DNA of 64,000 nt from Marinomonas lutimaris (GTDB lineage: Bacteria > Pseudomonadota > Gammaproteobacteria > Pseudomonadales > Marinomonadaceae). The position numbers and the translations under genes are program-made. A model generated the notes under the pieces. That model was not told where the DNA came from. It did no database searches and saw only the letters and a list, made by a program, of their open reading frames with translations. Below, one piece after another: positions 10,407 to 20,104 of the stretch; position 1 is the stretch's first letter; every line of letters begins with the position of its first letter. The stretch lies in contig NZ_JAHLLW010000003.1 of assembly GCF_019426345.1 (NCBI RefSeq), forward strand, positions 62,001 to 126,000. The letters run 5' to 3'.

Positions 10407-11705
10407 ATGAAGTTTCCCGGTCAACGCAAACTTAAACATTATTTTCCTGTTTCCCAACCCAAGCCCGTTTTGCCGACATCGGAAGTTCGTCCCGATAAAG
10501 ACACTTACATTGTTGGTTTGGATGAAACCATTGTCGACGTGATCGCCAATGTCTCTGATCAATTTCTAGAGACATTTAACATCCAAAAAGGCTTATCAAA
10601 TCTTGTCGATGCTGACACAGCCTCAGCTATTTACAGCGAGTTAACGGCACAAAACAGTATCTCAGATCATTTTGCCGGTGGCACTATTGGCAATACCATA
10701 CACAACTATTCTGTGCTAGCCGATGATAAATCCGTGCTACTTGGTGTTATGTCAGCCAACATCACTTTAGGCTCTCCAGCTTACCATTATATCTGCCATA
10801 CCAGCAGCAAAGTCGACATGAATCACTTGCAAGGCGTACCTGGTGATATTGGCCGCGGCATCACCCTAATCACACCAGATGGTGAACGAACATTCGCCAT
10901 CGCTCCCGGTGACATGGACGAGTTAGACGTTGACCACATTCCTGAAGACATCATCGCTGGCAGCGCAGCATTGGTCACATGTGCCTACCCCTTGCGCCAT
11001 CAAGGCAAACCCATTAAACCTGCCATGTTAAAAGCCTTAGAGTATGCGCACAATCACCAAGTCCCCACTGTTTTGACATTAGGCACCAAGCATCTAGTAG
11101 AAGAAAACAGAGACGAATTGCTGGAAATCATTAAAAAACACGTCAATGTACTGGCGATGAATGAACTAGAAGCGGAAGCGTTAACAGGCTTCTCAGACCC
11201 ATTACAAGCCGCGAGCGCCATTCTTGACCATGTAGACATTGTGCTACTTACTGCTGGTCCTGACGGTATGTATTTATGCGGTCACACGGAAGATGATCTA
11301 AAACGCGAAACCACCAACCCTATTAAATCGGGCAGCTTGGCCGACTTCAATCGCTGGGAGTTTAGCCGCCCGATGTTACGCGAAGCCTGCAAACAGCCAG
11401 TTAAAGTCTTTTCTCATATAGACCCATACATGGGTGGGCCAGAAAAGATTCGCAATACCAATGGTGCTGGCGATGGCGCACTATCAGCCTTGCTGCATGA
11501 TATTTCCGCGAATCATTTTCATAAAGAAGCGATTCCAAATTCCAGCAAGCACTTGGCACCATTTCTAGCCTATTCTTCTTTCGCCCAAATCTGTAAATAT
11601 TCTAACCGCGTGAGTTATGAAATCCTTGCTCAAAACGCGCCTCGCTTATCCAGAGGATTACCAGAAAGAGAAGACAGCCTTGAAGAAGCTTATTGGGAAA
11701 AATAA
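10407..11705 (+). CDS. gsk: inosine-guanosine kinase
   Basis: Gsk phosphorylates guanosine and inosine to GMP and IMP in purine salvage. The 432-residue PfkB-family protein resembles E. coli Gsk along its whole length: start MKFPGQRKLKHYFPV, nucleoside-site segment FAGGTIGNTIHNYSVLADD, and C-terminal RGLPEREDSLEEAYW. The PfkB catalytic signature NGAGDG is at residues 352-357, with the base-abstracting Asp. It is divergent from moeB and ends at a terminator shared with cheW. Confidence 0.96.
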   Translation: MKFPGQRKLKHYFPVSQPKPVLPTSEVRPDKDTYIVGLDETIVDVIANVSDQFLETFNIQKGLSNLVDADTASAIYSELTAQNSISDHFAGGTIGNTIHNYSVLADDKSVLLGVMSANITLGSPAYHYICHTSSKVDMNHLQGVPGDIGRGITLITPDGERTFAIAPGDMDELDVDHIPEDIIAGSAALVTCAYPLRHQGKPIKPAMLKALEYAHNHQVPTVLTLGTKHLVEENRDELLEIIKKHVNVLAMNELEAEALTGFSDPLQAASAILDHVDIVLLTAGPDGMYLCGHTEDDLKRETTNPIKSGSLADFNRWEFSRPMLREACKQPVKVFSHIDPYMGGPEKIRNTNGAGDGALSALLHDISANHFHKEAIPNSSKHLAPFLAYSSFAQICKYSNRVSYEILAQNAPRLSRGLPEREDSLEEAYWEK

Positions 11706-11745
11706 GCTTCAAGATCCTCCCCGAGAAACCACAATATTTAGACAC

Positions 11746-11775
11746 AAAAAAACCATGCTCAACGGCATGGTTTTT
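11746..11775. terminator. bidirectional terminator between gsk and cheW
   Basis: CCATGC and GCATGG arms with loop TCAACG, preceded by seven A and followed by five T. It lies between convergent gsk and cheW. Confidence 0.85.
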
Positions 11776-11803
11776 ATATTTGTTCTGAAAAGAATCGACT
11801 GGC

Positions 11804-12313
11804 TTAGTTCATCGCTTCGATACCAAGTGCATCATTGCGTTCAAACATACGGTTAAGCTCAAGCAAAATAACCAACTCTTCTTCTTTCTGATAAACACCT
11901 TGAATGAACTTCAATGCTTCATCGTTACCAACGCTAGGGCTTTGCTCAATTTCACCTTGGTATAAATAGAATACTTCTTGGACTGCATCAACAAGCAAAC
12001 CAACTTGCTCGCCGTCATGCTCGATAATAATAATTCGAGTATCATCGGTAATAGTGCACTCTGGCAAACTAAAACGTACTCGAGTATCCACTACCGTCAC
12101 GACATTACCACGTAAATTAACAATGCCTAATACATAAGAAGGCGCTCCTGGAACCGGGGCGATTTCACTATAACGTAGCACTTCTTTAATCTGCATGACG
12201 TTAATACCATAGGTCTCGTCAATCAGCTTAAAGGTTAGATACTGTAACAACTCGCCTTTTTTCGATTCCGCTAAGGCTTTCCCATTTTCTTTAATAGGCG
12301 CTAATTCAGACAT
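11804..12313 (-). CDS. cheW: chemotaxis coupling protein CheW
   Basis: CheW links methyl-accepting chemoreceptors to the CheA kinase at the inner membrane. This 169-residue protein is one CheW domain: YLTFKLIDETYGINVMQIKE near the start, the conserved GIVNLRGNVVTVVD segment, and a DAVQEV turn. A short charged N-terminal extension precedes the domain. No other che gene is adjacent, so it is an orphan scaffold gene. It could serve the main chemotaxis array or an alternative one. Confidence 0.93.
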   Translation of the reverse strand: MSELAPIKENGKALAESKKGELLQYLTFKLIDETYGINVMQIKEVLRYSEIAPVPGAPSYVLGIVNLRGNVVTVVDTRVRFSLPECTITDDTRIIIIEHDGEQVGLLVDAVQEVFYLYQGEIEQSPSVGNDEALKFIQGVYQKEEELVILLELNRMFERNDALGIEAMN

Positions 12314-12418
12314 GGCTCACATCCATATTCAGTTTAATAAGAGTAATGTAGAACTCATCACAAGCTTTGTCTAGTGTAAACAAACTGTGATGAGCCTACG
12401 AGCAAAGTTAAGTAACAA

Positions 12419-13288
12419 TTAGTTGCCTTGTTGTATCCCAACTATTGTCCAATTTCCATTTGCATCAGACATATTCTTTTCCAAATGCCAAATTTCATTG
12501 GTATCGGAAGTCTGATCACCTTCTTTGATCCAGCCAGAAAACTGCAAAGAGATAGAAGCGATTGAACCAATATATTCACCACGAACCAGCTCGGCCATCA
12601 AAGAGATAACTTCGGTACGAGGCTTGTCATCACCATAAGTCGCGCGTTCTGCAACCAACATGTTGTAAAGCTCAGGACTAACATAATCTAGAATCTCATC
12701 AAAATTATTGTCATCCCATGCTTTTTGCAGCGTGATGTAATGATTTTTTGCTTCAGCAACAAACGCCTGCTCATTAAATCCTGGTGGAAGCTTGATCTCT
12801 GGTTGTGCACCAAAGCCACTCATACCAGACATTGGAGAAGGCTGAGCATTATCGCGAGTTGAATTCGGCATTTCGCGGAACATACCATTCGCACCGGCAC
12901 CACTGGCTTGAGCCTGAGCAGCACGGCGTTTTGGTGCGATAAAGAACTTGTAAATCAAGAAACCAATCACAGCAAACAGCAAGATATCTCCGAAAGAAAT
13001 GCCATCAAAAGCACCACTTCCTAACAAGGCAGCAAAAAGACCACCAGCCAACAAGCCACCTAACAAACCACCGCCTAAGCCGCCTAAAAATCCAGGCTTT
13101 TTAGCGCCAGCTGCAGCGTTCGTCGTGTTGCTTGTATTAGCTGCAGTGCTTTTCGGTTTAGAAACAGAAAAGCTTTTGCCAAAACTTTTACCGCCACCAA
13201 ACTTTTTAGCCTGAACATCCGCACTATAACCGCCAGCGCCGATTGCCAAAACAAACGCCATTAACATGGCAAATACTGTTGTTTTCAC
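12419..13288 (-). CDS. exported/membrane Tim44-like domain protein
   Basis: This 289-residue protein has a signal peptide (about 1-27), a Ser/Lys/Thr-rich stretch, a long Gly/Leu-rich hydrophobic region (about 68-115) that likely forms one or two membrane segments, and a C-terminal Tim44-like domain (about 170-287, ending WTIVGIQQGN). Bacterial Tim44-like proteins are membrane-associated and of unclear function. It lies 11 bases downstream of trpS on the same strand and may be co-transcribed with it. Confidence 0.85.
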   Translation of the reverse strand: MKTTVFAMLMAFVLAIGAGGYSADVQAKKFGGGKSFGKSFSVSKPKSTAANTSNTTNAAAGAKKPGFLGGLGGGLLGGLLAGGLFAALLGSGAFDGISFGDILLFAVIGFLIYKFFIAPKRRAAQAQASGAGANGMFREMPNSTRDNAQPSPMSGMSGFGAQPEIKLPPGFNEQAFVAEAKNHYITLQKAWDDNNFDEILDYVSPELYNMLVAERATYGDDKPRTEVISLMAELVRGEYIGSIASISLQFSGWIKEGDQTSDTNEIWHLEKNMSDANGNWTIVGIQQGN

Positions 13289-13299
13289 AAAACTCTCCT

Positions 13300-14307
13300 T
13301 TATTTAAAATTGACCAAACCAACGGCATTGCGTAAGTCTGAAATCATTCCACGTGCACGAGCTCGTGCCTTTTCCGCCCCAGCCTGTAAAACTTCTTCTA
13401 CATGAGTTGGATTAGCAATTAACTCAAGGTATTTTTCACGTGGTTCAGATAGTTGACCATTAACCAAAGCAAAAAGTTCCTTCTTCGCTTCGCCCCATGC
13501 AATGCCCTCTGCAAAATTCTGACGCATTTGGGCAGTTTGTTCTGGAGTTGCGAACGCTTTATAAATATCAAACACGGTAGAATCATCTGGGTCTTTCGCT
13601 TCACCTGGTTCTAGCAAGTTTGTTTTGATCTTATTAATACCTTTTTGCAGCTTTTTCTCAGTATCAAATAATGGAATCGTATTGTTGTAACTCTTACTCA
13701 TTTTACGGCCATCTAAGCCTTTAAGAATCGAGCCTTCTTCGCCAACAACCGCTTCAGGTAATACAAAATGCTCACCAAATAAATGATTAAAACGACCAGC
13801 AATGTCTCGCGCCATTTCGATATGCTGTATTTGATCACGACCAACAGGCACTTTATGCGCGTTAAACGCCAAAATATCCGCCGCCATTAACACTGGGTAG
13901 CAAAACAAGCCCATGGTAATACCAAAATCTGGGTCTTGGCCGTTCGCAAGATTTTCATCGACAGCGCCTTTATAAGCATGGGCGCGGTTCATCAAACCTT
14001 TTGCAGTTACACAAGTCAGTAACCAATTCAATTCGGCAATTTCAGGAATATCAGACTGACGGTAGAAAGTTGCTTTATCAGTATCTAAGCCACACGCTAG
14101 CCAGGTCGCCGCGATTTCTAAACGGGACTGTTTCACACGTTCTGGATCCTGACATTTGATCAACGCATGATAGTCCGCAAGAAAGAAGTAAGATTCCGTA
14201 TTTTCTTGACGGCTCGCTTCGATCGCAGGACGAATTGCTCCCACATAGTTGCCTAGGTGTGGAGTGCCTGTGGTGGTAACACCGGTTAAAACAATTTCTT
14301 TTGCCAT
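13300..14307 (-). CDS. trpS: tryptophanyl-tRNA synthetase
   Basis: TrpS charges tRNA-Trp. The 335-residue class I synthetase shows the HIGH-type motif TPHLGN at residues 15-20 and KMSKS at 202-206 (inside [10 protein letters not shown]), with the expected bacterial length. The Tim44-like gene follows after 11 bases. Confidence 0.97.
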   Translation of the reverse strand: MAKEIVLTGVTTTGTPHLGNYVGAIRPAIEASRQENTESYFFLADYHALIKCQDPERVKQSRLEIAATWLACGLDTDKATFYRQSDIPEIAELNWLLTCVTAKGLMNRAHAYKGAVDENLANGQDPDFGITMGLFCYPVLMAADILAFNAHKVPVGRDQIQHIEMARDIAGRFNHLFGEHFVLPEAVVGEEGSILKGLDGRKMSKSYNNTIPLFDTEKKLQKGINKIKTNLLEPGEAKDPDDSTVFDIYKAFATPEQTAQMRQNFAEGIAWGEAKKELFALVNGQLSEPREKYLELIANPTHVEEVLQAGAEKARARARGMISDLRNAVGLVNFK

Positions 14308-14484
14308 TGTTGCTACTCTTTCCTACTTTACATAATGTCGAAATTTTAAATTTTTGCAGTGTTGAAATGCCGCTTACCCTAACATAAAAAAATCACATCA
14401 AGAATCGCGCAACAAGATTATTTAGCCTACGCTTTTATTCGCTTTTTAAACATTTCAGGAATAATGGAGCCAAATATTTCAATA

Positions 14485-16419
14485 TCAATGCCAAAGCTCT
14501 CCAATAAGGCCAGAATAACGCTGAATACGCGTGCTGCTCGCTGCCCGAATCAATCCGCTAGATCCCCATAAGCTAAATGACTTTTTCGCCCGAGTAATAC
14601 CTGTATAAAGCAACTCTTTGGTTAATACTGGCGAAGGTGTCATAGGCAATAACAAGGCAACCTGATCGAATTCAGAGCCTTGGGATTTATGTACCGTCAT
14701 CGCAAAGACCACTTCAAACTCACTCAAACGACTCGGTAACAAGCCAGTAAAAGAGCCATCAGGTTGCATAAACCACACACGAAGACGCTGAAACTCATCT
14801 GGCATACAAAGACCAATATCGCCGTTAAACAAGCCCAATGCTGCATCATTTCGGGTTAGCATTACGGCTTTTCCGGGATACCAAACATGGGGGTCTTTTA
14901 CTCGTCCTCGCTGATAAAAATACTGTTCCAGCTGGGCATTCACCTTCTCGACACCAAACTCACCTTGGCGAACCGCTGTCAAAATCTGATAACGTGAAAA
15001 CACTTCGTACAACTTGGCAATATCTAGATTCTGACGCACCGCTTCCCAATAATCATCATAGCCTTTAGCCAACGTCGCAATATCCGCTTTAGTCTGTCCT
15101 TCATCTGGCGCTCGCCACTCCACATCGGCGTAATTGGACTCAAGGCAACGCAACACGGCAGAGCTGTCACCAGCGTTCATTGCTTTTGCTAAGTGTCCGA
15201 TGCCGCTATTCGCATCAAAGCGATAACTGGTGCGCAGCAAAGTAAGCGCTCGACTAATTGGCGGTGCCGATGGATTACCAAACGGGGCTAGATTTTCCCC
15301 AGTAAGATTACTCAGTCGTTCTGCCCATTCTGGTTGAAAGTAAACCTCTTCAATGCCGTAAGATAAATCACCGAGCACACTGCCCGCTTCAACAGAGGCA
15401 AGTTGATCTTTATCTCCTAATAAAATAAGTCGAGCATGAGGCGGCATGGCATCAATCAACTTCGCCATCATTGGCAAATCCACCATGGACACTTCGTCTA
15501 CTAATAAGACATCCAAATGCAAAGGATTATCTTTGTGATGCTTAAATCGACTACGCCCAAAGTCACTGCCTAATAGGCGATGCAAGGTACTGGCTTGCTC
15601 TGGAATGGCTAGCTTAACGTCGTCACTTAATGGCAAAGCCGCTTTGGCTTTTGAGATGGATTCCGTCAGCCGCGCCGCCGCCTTTCCTGTTGGCGCAGCA
15701 AGTTCAATACGCAGTACTTTGCCTTCCGCCATAGACTGAGCCACCAGCAAAGCCAACAACCTAGTTACTGTTGTTGTTTTTCCCGTTCCTGGACCGCCGC
15801 TGATCACTGAAAAAGGCAAGCTCGCTGCATTGGCGACAGCGACTTTTTGCCAATCCACCGTATCGGATTGGTTAGGAAAAAGTTGTGCTAACAAACCGGC
15901 ATCGACATCAAAAGGCGACACAGAAAATTGGCCTTTAAGATAATTCAGCACCTGTTGTTCATATTGATAATAGCGATACAAATACAAACGTGAGCCAGCC
16001 AATACCATAGGACGTTCAACAACACTTTCTGCTAACGAAACTAAACGACTCGCTTGCAAGGCTTCGCACCAAGCTGCAACACTCTTCACGCCGCTATTGC
16101 CTAACGCCGTTCGTAACTCGTCTAGTTCAATGCCTTCTGGCGGAGTTTGCCAGATAGTCGCCAGATCAACACAAATATGCCCCGCGCCAAGATAGGCACT
16201 GCATAAAGCGCCAGCGATATGAACCGCGCTCTTATTTTCATCTAGATTACCTTCTTTGGCATGTTGCGCTAGTTGCTCAATCCACTGACAATCAATCGCT
16301 CGCAATACACCTTTAGCTTGCCAAGCAGACAAACTGAATGACGTTGCTACAGAAGAGTTTTCTTCAAGCATTGTTTCATTAAGAGAGTCGAGCAAACCTA
16401 ACTGATTAGAAAAGTCCAT
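14485..16419 (-). CDS. recD: exodeoxyribonuclease V subunit alpha
   Basis: RecD is the fast 5'-3' helicase of the RecBCD complex that processes double-strand ends and degrades foreign linear DNA. The start used (MDFSNQLGLL) has GAGG 8 bases upstream; an ATG six codons earlier is possible. The protein is about 644 residues, with Walker A GGPGTGKTTTV near 210, Walker B VDEVSM, and motif V/VI region TVHKSQGSEF near the C-terminus. Its start overlaps the recB stop, so the two are translationally coupled. Confidence 0.96.
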   Translation of the reverse strand: MDFSNQLGLLDSLNETMLEENSSVATSFSLSAWQAKGVLRAIDCQWIEQLAQHAKEGNLDENKSAVHIAGALCSAYLGAGHICVDLATIWQTPPEGIELDELRTALGNSGVKSVAAWCEALQASRLVSLAESVVERPMVLAGSRLYLYRYYQYEQQVLNYLKGQFSVSPFDVDAGLLAQLFPNQSDTVDWQKVAVANAASLPFSVISGGPGTGKTTTVTRLLALLVAQSMAEGKVLRIELAAPTGKAAARLTESISKAKAALPLSDDVKLAIPEQASTLHRLLGSDFGRSRFKHHKDNPLHLDVLLVDEVSMVDLPMMAKLIDAMPPHARLILLGDKDQLASVEAGSVLGDLSYGIEEVYFQPEWAERLSNLTGENLAPFGNPSAPPISRALTLLRTSYRFDANSGIGHLAKAMNAGDSSAVLRCLESNYADVEWRAPDEGQTKADIATLAKGYDDYWEAVRQNLDIAKLYEVFSRYQILTAVRQGEFGVEKVNAQLEQYFYQRGRVKDPHVWYPGKAVMLTRNDAALGLFNGDIGLCMPDEFQRLRVWFMQPDGSFTGLLPSRLSEFEVVFAMTVHKSQGSEFDQVALLLPMTPSPVLTKELLYTGITRAKKSFSLWGSSGLIRAASSTRIQRYSGLIGELWH

Positions 16420-19400
16420 ATTGCACCGCCTCGTCATTTTTTGGTTTATCGCTTTCGCCGCTAAACAGCTTATCTAGGGCGGTTAGATGTTCAAGGCTTA
16501 ATCGGCTTTTGAATACGCCTGTTTGCTGTTCTGGCTGCATACCGCGAAGAAACAAATACACCACGCCACCCACATGCTTGTCATAATCATAATTTGGCAA
16601 GCGTTGCTTTAATAAACGATGCAAAGCCAAGGTATAAAGTTGATATTGCAGATCATATCTGTGCTCGGCAATGGCATGAACCAATTTCTCAGGTTCGTAA
16701 TCAGCAAAATCATCGCCCAAATAGTTCGACTTATAATCCAACACGTAATAACGGCCTTGATATTCGAACAGCAAATCGATAAAGCCTTTTAGCATGCCTT
16801 TTAGCGGACGATCCTGAATCATCGGCGCGACCCGAGACACCGCATCGTGCTCACGGGAAATACGGTCTAACTGCAAGGCATTCATGCCAGTCACCGGAAT
16901 AAAAAACTCCATCTCCTTACGACAAGCTGAGGGCGTCAAACTCCCCAAACTCATTCCCGCCATTAGCTCGGTATCAATAATATCTGCTAGCCATTCGCTC
17001 AATACATCCTGCCATTCATCGAAACCTTGTCTTTTATAAAAATCGGCCATTAATTTATGGTGACTGGTTTTTAATAAGTCCTTAAAGCTAGGATTGCTCG
17101 ACACGTCATGCAGCGCTTTGCCTTCCAATGTGTCATGCAAGAATGTTCCCGGCTTGGCGCCTTTGGGGAATGTGAAGCGATTTTGCTCTGGCGCTTCTTG
17201 ACTGTCTTTTAGATCGATTTCTTCCGCCAATGGATCCAGCAAGCGTGTGGTTTCATCCAAGCCAGGCACACTTTCATCGTGTTGCTCTTTGTCTTCTACC
17301 ACCAGCGAGGAATAACTTCCCACCCACCAGTCTCGCTCTATACGACCAGAAAAATGTCGCACACTAGGATCGGTCAACTCGGCCTGTGCCATTTTAAATC
17401 TAGGTAAACGCGGCGGCTCATCAGGCAATTCCAACAGCTGAATTTGACCTGCTTGATAGCGCTCGCAAAGGCGCTCGATACTTGGGTACAAGTCACCAGC
17501 TTCCAACGGCTCTCCTTCGCTAATCAAAGCGCCAACGCCACTAAGATGGACATCGGACACAGCACCACGAGTTTTATTGGCGCTTTTCCCCACATCCATG
17601 GTGCCAATAAAACACGCCTCTTTTGAGCGAGTTAACGCCACATAAGCCAAGCGAATTTCTGCGGCGTACAATTCCTCTTTATGAAGCTCGGTTTGCTCTT
17701 CATCGGGATCAATGGCGATCCACAGTTGCTGCTGCGCATCGTGATATAAAGCCGATTTGTCTTGATCTCTGTATGGAGTAAAGGCAAAGGGTAAATAGAC
17801 GATTGGGTATTCCAAACCCTTACTTTTGTGGATGGTGACGATTCGAACCAGTTCAGCATCGGTTTCAAGACGGATCTTTTGCTCGTCGCTGTTGCCATTG
17901 GGGTTTTGAATCGCCAACCTGAGATAGCGTAAAACACCTTCTTTAGAATCCAACTCAAGAGACTTCTGCTGGAGCTTTTCGGTCAAATGCAAAAAGTCCG
18001 TCAAGCGACGTTCGCCGCCAGTATGGCTAAGCATGTTTGCCGCCAGCGATACGTCCTGCATAAATTCACGCAACATAGGCAACAAGCCTTGCTTATCCCA
18101 GATATCTAGATAATCACGAAAGGCTTGTCCCCATTTTTCGTACACGACATCGTCGTGATTCAGCGTATCCAAATCTTCTAATGACCAATCGACTAAACTG
18201 GTTGCTAAGGCTGAGCGCAGTTTGCTTTCTTGTCCATTAGATAAGATCGCCGTCAGCACGATCAATAATTCTCGTGCCTCGACCGTTTCAAACACCGAGC
18301 CTTTGTCACTCAAATACACACTGGAAATACCACGCTGACGCAAGGCGTCTTTCAAAGCATTGGCTTGACTAAAGTTAGTCACCAACAATGCAACATCTTT
18401 TGGTCGTACACCTTTGCCATCTATAAGCGCAGAGCCTTGCTGCCCTTCTAGCAACAACTCATGAAGGTGCGCCGCACAAGATTCCGCCATGGTTTGACGA
18501 TACTCTTTGGCGGAAACTGGCTCATCACTGCGTTGATACAAAAACTGCAGCGCGGCTTGGGTTTGACCTTGTCGAGAAAAGCCACCTGCAACGCCACGAT
18601 CTTGCACTTCAACAAAAGGAATCCCAGTGACACGAAAGGGTTCTGCTTGCGTGGTAAAAAGTCCGTTCACTGACTGAATCATCGCCGCCGAAGAACGATA
18701 ATTGGTTGCCAAAGAATACACGCTATCGACACGCTTTTTCGCCGCCAAATAGGTATAAATATCCGCACCACGAAAGGCATAAATTGCCTGTTTAGGATCG
18801 CCGATCATGATCAAACCTAAGGCGTTTTGATCCACTTGCGCTGGCGCATAAATGGTGGAGAAAATTCGATACTGAACCGCATCGGTGTCTTGGAATTCAT
18901 CGATCAAGGCAATGGGATAAAGGTGACGAATACGTTCCGCTAATTTACCTGCTTCGTCTTGCGTCAGCGCCACATCAAGGGAAGTAAGCAAATCGGTGAA
19001 AGTCAGCGATTGAGTACTGCGCTTCCAGCGTTTCATGCGCTCTTGAGTTTGCTGCCACAATTGAGTCAGCAAGACCGCTTTTAATCGCCCCGCATCGGGA
19101 AAGCTTTCACGCAAAGACTGCACCAAGCCAAAGAATTCGTGAGCAGGCAGATCACCGCCTTTGCTCAATCGGCTGGCGTGTTCATTGGTATCAAATTTTT
19201 CTAGGCTCTTGTCTAGTTCAAAACGCGTCGAGTTCGCCCATTGCGTGATAGCTTGAATGTCTTTCGACGGATCTTTGCGCCAAAAGGTTCGTTTAATGCC
19301 GCTGCGCTCAAGGGCGTCAATAATGTCTCGCGATTGATCAAGCCACATAGCACGAACTGCTGACATGGTTTGTTGCGCCTGACTTAATGCACTTTCCCAG

Positions 19401-20104
19401 TCGTAATCTGGTACAGCGATTTTGGCGTCAGGCTGATTATTCAGTAAATATAAGTCTTTCAGCAAAGCATCTGGATTCGACCAAATTGGCTGAATCAAGG
19501 CCGCTTTGGTGTCGTCCATCGGATAAAACACACTGCGCCAAACGTCTTTCACCGCCATAGACAATGGCGCGAGTTCGTCGGTCTCAATGGTTTGTTGAAA
19601 CAACATGCGACTTTCAAAGGCGTTCTGACTCAACATGCGCTGACAAAAACCATGAATGGTAAACACCGCCGCTTCGTCCATTTGCTTTTCGGCGTACAGC
19701 AGCTTTTCAATGGCGCCAGCGCGTTGTTCGGCTGACATTTGCGCCATCCAATCCGCCAGAAAAACATCTCTGCTTTCGCCTTGCAATAAGGCTTTTCTCG
19801 CTGCTCGAATACGATTACGAATCCGCGCTTTTAGCTCGGCTGTGGCGGCTTCGGTAAAAGTCACCACCAAGATTTGATCCACCGTTAGTGATTTATCAAG
19901 ATCACCATCTTGTCCCGTTGGCACCAGCAAACGTAAATACAAGTTAGCAATGGTGTAGGTTTTGCCTGTGCCTGCGCTGGCTTCAATTAGGCGTTTGCCA
20001 AATAATGGGAAGGTTAAGGCGTTAAGCGGCTCAGGAATCATGTTTAAGGCTTCTGCATTAGTTGAAGGCTCATTTACAGAAACTAGGTCGGTAGAAAAAC
20101 TCAT
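16406..20104 (-). CDS. recB: exodeoxyribonuclease V subunit beta
   Basis: RecB is the 3'-5' helicase plus nuclease subunit of RecBCD, which also loads RecA at Chi. The ATG is set by an ATGA overlap with the recC stop and a strong GGAGGTGA site, giving 1232 residues. Visible motifs are Walker [16 protein letters not shown] near residue 40, UvrD-type motifs (ALIDEFQDTD, TIHKSKGLEYPIVYLP), and the C-terminal nuclease motif VLDYKSNYLG with the catalytic Asp and Lys. The order is recC-recB-recD without the ptrA gene that separates recC and recB in E. coli. Confidence 0.97.
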   Translation of the reverse strand: MSFSTDLVSVNEPSTNAEALNMIPEPLNALTFPLFGKRLIEASAGTGKTYTIANLYLRLLVPTGQDGDLDKSLTVDQILVVTFTEAATAELKARIRNRIRAARKALLQGESRDVFLADWMAQMSAEQRAGAIEKLLYAEKQMDEAAVFTIHGFCQRMLSQNAFESRMLFQQTIETDELAPLSMAVKDVWRSVFYPMDDTKAALIQPIWSNPDALLKDLYLLNNQPDAKIAVPDYDWESALSQAQQTMSAVRAMWLDQSRDIIDALERSGIKRTFWRKDPSKDIQAITQWANSTRFELDKSLEKFDTNEHASRLSKGGDLPAHEFFGLVQSLRESFPDAGRLKAVLLTQLWQQTQERMKRWKRSTQSLTFTDLLTSLDVALTQDEAGKLAERIRHLYPIALIDEFQDTDAVQYRIFSTIYAPAQVDQNALGLIMIGDPKQAIYAFRGADIYTYLAAKKRVDSVYSLATNYRSSAAMIQSVNGLFTTQAEPFRVTGIPFVEVQDRGVAGGFSRQGQTQAALQFLYQRSDEPVSAKEYRQTMAESCAAHLHELLLEGQQGSALIDGKGVRPKDVALLVTNFSQANALKDALRQRGISSVYLSDKGSVFETVEARELLIVLTAILSNGQESKLRSALATSLVDWSLEDLDTLNHDDVVYEKWGQAFRDYLDIWDKQGLLPMLREFMQDVSLAANMLSHTGGERRLTDFLHLTEKLQQKSLELDSKEGVLRYLRLAIQNPNGNSDEQKIRLETDAELVRIVTIHKSKGLEYPIVYLPFAFTPYRDQDKSALYHDAQQQLWIAIDPDEEQTELHKEELYAAEIRLAYVALTRSKEACFIGTMDVGKSANKTRGAVSDVHLSGVGALISEGEPLEAGDLYPSIERLCERYQAGQIQLLELPDEPPRLPRFKMAQAELTDPSVRHFSGRIERDWWVGSYSSLVVEDKEQHDESVPGLDETTRLLDPLAEEIDLKDSQEAPEQNRFTFPKGAKPGTFLHDTLEGKALHDVSSNPSFKDLLKTSHHKLMADFYKRQGFDEWQDVLSEWLADIIDTELMAGMSLGSLTPSACRKEMEFFIPVTGMNALQLDRISREHDAVSRVAPMIQDRPLKGMLKGFIDLLFEYQGRYYVLDYKSNYLGDDFADYEPEKLVHAIAEHRYDLQYQLYTLALHRLLKQRLPNYDYDKHVGGVVYLFLRGMQPEQQTGVFKSRLSLEHLTALDKLFSGESDKPKNDEAVQYGLF

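Noticed and set aside
12999..13214. Pro/Lys-rich plus-strand open frame
   Set aside because: It is the antisense of the Gly/Leu-rich hydrophobic region of the Tim44-like gene and has no ribosome-binding site.
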